Shown here in pieces: positions 54,411-57,443 of a stretch of 57,443 nucleotides of DNA. Each line of letters begins with the position of its first letter. Position 1 is the stretch's first letter. Made by a program: the position numbers and the translations under genes. The notes under the pieces were generated by a model, which had not been told where the DNA came from, did not search any database, and saw only the letters and a list, made by a program, of their open reading frames with translations. Source of the DNA: Sphingomonadales bacterium (GTDB taxonomy: Bacteria; Bacteroidota; Bacteroidia; Flavobacteriales_D; Crocinitomicaceae); the NCBI GenBank assembly GCA_016872115.1, contig VHBC01000012.1, forward strand, positions 1 to 57,443. Reading direction: 5' to 3'.

Positions 54411-56168
54411 ATGCGTCTAACAACTACCCTATTTGCTTTTGTCATAGGTCTATTTTTGAGCTTTAACAGTCTGGCAAGTCATATTATTGGAGGTGAAATC
54501 TATTACGATTCGCTTGGCAATAACCAATATAAAATCACTATAGAAATATACCGAGATTGCAACTCTGCAACAGATTTTGATAACCCACTCAACTATACGA
54601 TTTTCAATGCAGATGGTTCTATTTTTTTAGTGCGCTATATTGCCCCTTTTTCACAGAACATTCTTCCTGTAGTCTACGACGACCCTTGTGTTACAGTACC
54701 AAATGATATTTGTGTAGAGCGCGCCATTTATATTGACACAGTGGTTCTCCCTTTCGGAACACAGGGTTATTATGTCTCCTACCAGCGCTGTTGCTGGACA
54801 GGTGCCATAGACAACATTGTTGATCCCGCCGATAATGGCATTACGCTTACGACTTTTATTCCCGGTTCGATGCTCGTTGGTGTTCATAATCAGGGTGCGC
54901 GTTTCATCAACTATCCTCCATTGGTTTTATGTTCTCAAAATACTTTAAATTTTGATCATGCTGCTTTTGATCCCGATGGCGACTCTCTCAGTTACGAACT
55001 CATGGCACCTTTGCTCGGTGGAAGCCTAGCCAATATTGTCCCAGATCCGGAAGACCCTGCTCCATATACGCCAGTAAACTGGAACCCAACCTTTACAGAA
55101 ACAGTACCTTTTGGTGCAGGATCCAATATCACCATCAATCCTGCAACGGGTTTTATGACCTTTACTCCAAATCTAATTGGAAGCTACGTTGTTGGAGTAG
55201 CGGTAAAAGAGTGGCGCAATGGCGTGCTCATCAACACCAAAATCAGGACTTTCGGCTACCGCGTAGTGGCCTGCCAAATAGAAATACCGATAGAAGTTGA
55301 TGTAACGGGGCCAACACAACTCATAGAAGACTGCGGGTTTGCAGGTTTTATTGTCAAGCGTACCGACCTCAGCTCTAATCTTGTAGTTCAAATCAATTTA
55401 AGCGGAACAGCAACTAACGGTATCGACTACCCTTACATCGATGACACACTTGTTATTCCAGCTGGCGTAGCCTCCGATACTATTGGTATTTCAGCTTTCT
55501 TGGACAGCCTCCTAGAAGGAACAGAAACCGTCTTTTTCAACGTAATTTTACCAAATCCTTGCGATGGCTCATTTGATACAACCTCCATCTCCTTAAATAT
55601 CATTGACTATATTCCAATGACGATTACAGCGGTTGACTCCCTGAATGTTTGTGCTGATTTCGGACAAGGTACCAACATTTGGTGTAATGTTCAGAACGGA
55701 ATTTCACCATACAGTTATGTGTGGGGGCCCGGGGCCTTCCCGAACAACGACACCGTGTATGTACAGCCTGGAATATTGGAGCCCAATCTCAATAATTTTC
55801 AGGTTTACGTAATGGATCAATGTGCCAAAACAATTACCTCCCCGAATATCCGCGTTTACAACCAATGTCCGTTAGTGGTCCCAAATGTATTGACCCTCAA
55901 TAACGATGGTACCAATGAACTGCTTATCATCAAAAACTGGGAAGATTATGACCAAGTGAGTATTCAAATTTTCAACCGTTGGGGAAATCTCATTTACGAA
56001 AAAGACAACTACCTCAATGACTGGAACGGCACAGATATGACCGGTAAAGCTTTAGAAGAAGGCGTGTATTTCTATATGGCCACGCCTAAAAGCGAAAAAT
56101 ACGAATACGACAACAAAGAAAAAACACTTTACACACTCCACGGCTTTGTTCATCTTGTGAAGCCTTAA
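54411..56168 (+). CDS. Secreted protein with Calx-beta-like and type B T9SS C-terminal domains
   Basis: A 585-residue exported protein. Signal peptide to about residue 22 (MRLTTTLFAFVIGLFLSFNS), then a domain starting SHIIGGEIYYDSLGNNQY common at the start of gliding-associated surface proteins. A Calx-beta-like segment (GTATNGIDYPYIDDTLVIPAG ... LLEGTETVFF) sits near residues 325-385. The type B C-terminal domain begins near residue 486 (CPLVVPNVLTLNNDGTN ... GNLIYEKDNY). Start at 54411 is chosen for the signal peptide over an overlapping upstream reading. Confidence 0.92.
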   Translation: MRLTTTLFAFVIGLFLSFNSLASHIIGGEIYYDSLGNNQYKITIEIYRDCNSATDFDNPLNYTIFNADGSIFLVRYIAPFSQNILPVVYDDPCVTVPNDICVERAIYIDTVVLPFGTQGYYVSYQRCCWTGAIDNIVDPADNGITLTTFIPGSMLVGVHNQGARFINYPPLVLCSQNTLNFDHAAFDPDGDSLSYELMAPLLGGSLANIVPDPEDPAPYTPVNWNPTFTETVPFGAGSNITINPATGFMTFTPNLIGSYVVGVAVKEWRNGVLINTKIRTFGYRVVACQIEIPIEVDVTGPTQLIEDCGFAGFIVKRTDLSSNLVVQINLSGTATNGIDYPYIDDTLVIPAGVASDTIGISAFLDSLLEGTETVFFNVILPNPCDGSFDTTSISLNIIDYIPMTITAVDSLNVCADFGQGTNIWCNVQNGISPYSYVWGPGAFPNNDTVYVQPGILEPNLNNFQVYVMDQCAKTITSPNIRVYNQCPLVVPNVLTLNNDGTNELLIIKNWEDYDQVSIQIFNRWGNLIYEKDNYLNDWNGTDMTGKALEEGVYFYMATPKSEKYEYDNKEKTLYTLHGFVHLVKP

Positions 56169-56182
56169 ACAGCTATTATAAA

Positions 56183-56216
56183 TAAAAAAGGCGAGCCCAA
56201 AAGCTCGCCTTTTTTG
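56183..56216. terminator. Bidirectional terminator
   Basis: Stem GGCGAGC/GCTCGCC (56190-56196, 56203-56209), 6-base loop, A6 on one side and T6 on the other, between two converging genes. Confidence 0.93.
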
Positions 56217-56232
56217 TACACTAAAAATAACT

Positions 56233-56904
56233 TTAGTCAATAGAATAAACAACGCCAACATGTAAACCAAGTGAAGCTGCATTGGTTTTGTTGACAGGAT
56301 TATACAAATCTAAATCAAAGCCTAATGCATCTACGCCCTTTGCATCAGCCGTACTATACATCATACGCGCACTTACAGACACCATTACTGGCAGATCTAA
56401 TAAGCCAAAACGGCCACCTACACCAATCATATAGCCCATGAAGTTTTGGTATTGATTAGTCACATCAACAGCTGGATCAATGAGGTAGTTGCTATTGGAA
56501 TAAGTAGCACCTTTGACACTGTTCATTACAATACCAAATTCTCCAAATGATCCTTTTGTTTCGCCAAGGCGCAAGTATATCGGGATTTGTGTCGTTTTCA
56601 AGTCAACATTTGAGGTATAGGCTCCTCCAAGAAGCGCCTGATCGCCTTGATAACCTGCTTTGAAATTCCCCATAAGAAATTCGACGCCCGCGCCAATTTT
56701 ACCAAAGTTCACATTGGCAGCAAGGCCATAATTCGAGCTAAATGCCAAATCATAATCTTGAGAAGCGCCCAAATCAGAAATTGATTTGTTAAACATACCT
56801 GTTGCGCTGTAAGCATACTTCACACTTAAATCTGCCGTAATCGTTTGGGCCTGAACAGCACCCAAGCAGGTCAATAAAGACAAAGAAAGCAATAGTTTTT
56901 TCAT
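56233..56904 (-). CDS. Outer-membrane beta-barrel protein
   Basis: A 223-residue protein with signal peptide (to about residue 20) and the alternating aromatic/glycine pattern of a small OmpA/PorT-like barrel (e.g. VGVSFGMGN, IGVGGRFGLLD), ending in VGVVYSID. Function unknown. It converges with the type B cargo gene, sharing a bidirectional terminator. Start at 56904 instead of 12 codons upstream. Confidence 0.78.
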   Translation of the reverse strand: MKKLLLSLSLLTCLGAVQAQTITADLSVKYAYSATGMFNKSISDLGASQDYDLAFSSNYGLAANVNFGKIGAGVEFLMGNFKAGYQGDQALLGGAYTSNVDLKTTQIPIYLRLGETKGSFGEFGIVMNSVKGATYSNSNYLIDPAVDVTNQYQNFMGYMIGVGGRFGLLDLPVMVSVSARMMYSTADAKGVDALGFDLDLYNPVNKTNAASLGLHVGVVYSID

Positions 56905-56979
56905 AGTTTGATGGTTTAATGTATAATCTCTGAGCTCCAAATTAGGGAAAATTTGGAAAAGTTAACAAAACACATAGAT

Positions 56980-57339
56980 TTACCTACATGAATTCCACGT
57001 TCTATTTTGTGAATCAATAATGCCCTGCAGACTTCCGTAGCCGTCGTACTGCGCTACATACTTGAGTTCAGCCATGCCTGCATTTGCACCAGTCCAAGTT
57101 ATGGTAAGCATATAAGCAGGGCCATATATTCCTTCATCTCTGAGCATCCATTCGCCTTGCATCGTTTTTTGTAAAACTCCTGCCGTATTGTACAATTGAT
57201 AAACAGCTTTTTTGGAACCGTCATCATATAAAGACATTGAGTAAGTACCTGCGTAAGTGGTGTAACAAAATTTCTTAACTTGCCCGAAACTAAGGTTGAC
57301 AAGCAACATAAAAATGGCACTGAATAGTAAATTCTTCAT
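56980..57339 (-). CDS. Small secreted protein of unknown function
   Basis: A 119-residue protein with a signal peptide (MKNLLFSAIFMLLVNLSFGQ) and a beta-rich mature domain with YDDGSKKAVYQLYNTAGVLQKTMQGEW, similar in pattern to MORN-like or beta-hairpin repeats. Two Cys (one near each end) may pair. Not recognised. Start at 57339. Confidence 0.7.
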   Translation of the reverse strand: MKNLLFSAIFMLLVNLSFGQVKKFCYTTYAGTYSMSLYDDGSKKAVYQLYNTAGVLQKTMQGEWMLRDEGIYGPAYMLTITWTGANAGMAELKYVAQYDGYGSLQGIIDSQNRTWNSCR

Positions 57340-57363
57340 CTTTTTTTCTCTAATATACAAATT

Positions 57364-57443
57364 ATGCGTTTTTTAATACTGATTTTCAGCATTTTAATCC
57401 TTACTTCCTGCCACAAAAACGTCCCGAACTACAAAACCCTTAA
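57364..57443 (+). CDS. Lipoprotein, 5' end only
   Basis: Begins ATG at 57364 and runs off the window. The 26 visible codons encode MRFLILIFSILILTSC (lipobox, Cys16) then HKNVPNYKTL. Divergent from the small secreted protein gene, 24 bases away. Confidence 0.65.
   Translation, partial: MRFLILIFSILILTSCHKNVPNYKTL

Noticed and set aside
1..57443. Search for CRISPR arrays, insertion sequences, integrases or prophage genes
   Set aside because: No direct repeat arrays, transposase motifs or phage structural proteins were recognised; gene content looks like core chromosome.

Overview
This window comes from a chromosome of the Bacteroidota, most likely the order Flavobacteriales (Crocinitomicaceae/Cryomorphaceae-like); the genus cannot be fixed from sequence alone. 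The evidence is a complete gliding/type IX secretion core (gldK-gldL-gldM-gldN with a PorP/SprF-like gene), four secreted proteins with type IX C-terminal sorting domains (two type A, two type B), promoter-like motifs of the Bacteroidota form TTTG-N(~20)-TAnnTTTG, DUF4293 and fused E1 dehydrogenase genes typical of the phylum, and menaquinone synthesis (menC). Coding is very dense: no gap exceeds 300 bases, and many neighbours overlap by 1-62 bases. I see no insertion sequence, prophage, CRISPR array or integron, so this looks like core chromosome rather than an island.

Layout. 1-3678: end of an ABC-F ATPase, DUF4293 protein, chorismate synthase, then two lipoprotein genes. 3672-10530: two divergent large type IX cargo genes (M14 carboxypeptidase; beta-propeller/PKD giant). 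10555-12372: metallo-hydrolase, glycosyltransferase and a tRNA-Arg that contains the glycosyltransferase stop codon. 12379-15617: CNNM/CBS transporter, a 51-residue ORF, kbl, a membrane protein. 15634-26442 (all minus): a likely long transcription unit running from an E1 dehydrogenase through a MazG-like protein and a degenerate ureohydrolase into porP-like, gldK, gldL, gldM and gldN, ended by a hairpin terminator. 26539-34906: miaE, then minus-strand barrel/anti-sigma/ECF sigma trio, two amidohydrolase genes and an AlkD-like gene. 34924-35304: RNase P RNA. 35316-40985: type A cargo, a 1079-residue SF1 helicase, yidD, a lytic transglycosylase. 40963-44354: overlapping cluster menC-rlmH-nifU-mrp-lipoprotein. 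44402-51463 (plus): DUF423, bcp, recA, a lipoprotein, membrane pyrophosphatase, alkyltransferase-like protein and a cystathionine gamma-synthase family enzyme, several separated by clear terminators. 51460-57443: LytTR two-component pair, divergent type B cargo, outer-membrane barrel, a small secreted protein and the first codons of a lipoprotein.

How it fits together. GldL/GldM form the proton-driven motor of type IX secretion, GldK/GldN the outer-membrane-associated ring, and PorP/SprF-like proteins partner with the export or attachment of cargo; the four CTD-bearing proteins here are plausible substrates. The rest is mostly housekeeping (shikimate pathway, recombination, RNA processing and modification, Fe-S assembly, menaquinone).

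The observations I rate highest are: an 11-cysteine C-terminal tail on the membrane pyrophosphatase; a ureohydrolase-fold protein that has lost metal ligands, located in the T9SS gene run; a GldK much longer than the usual ~450-490 residues; a tRNA gene carrying the upstream gene's stop codon; amidohydrolase-like domains lacking the HxH metal site next to an intact one; and a large SF1 helicase with a ~550-residue insert between motifs I and II. I did not find a clear-cut, entirely new multi-gene system.
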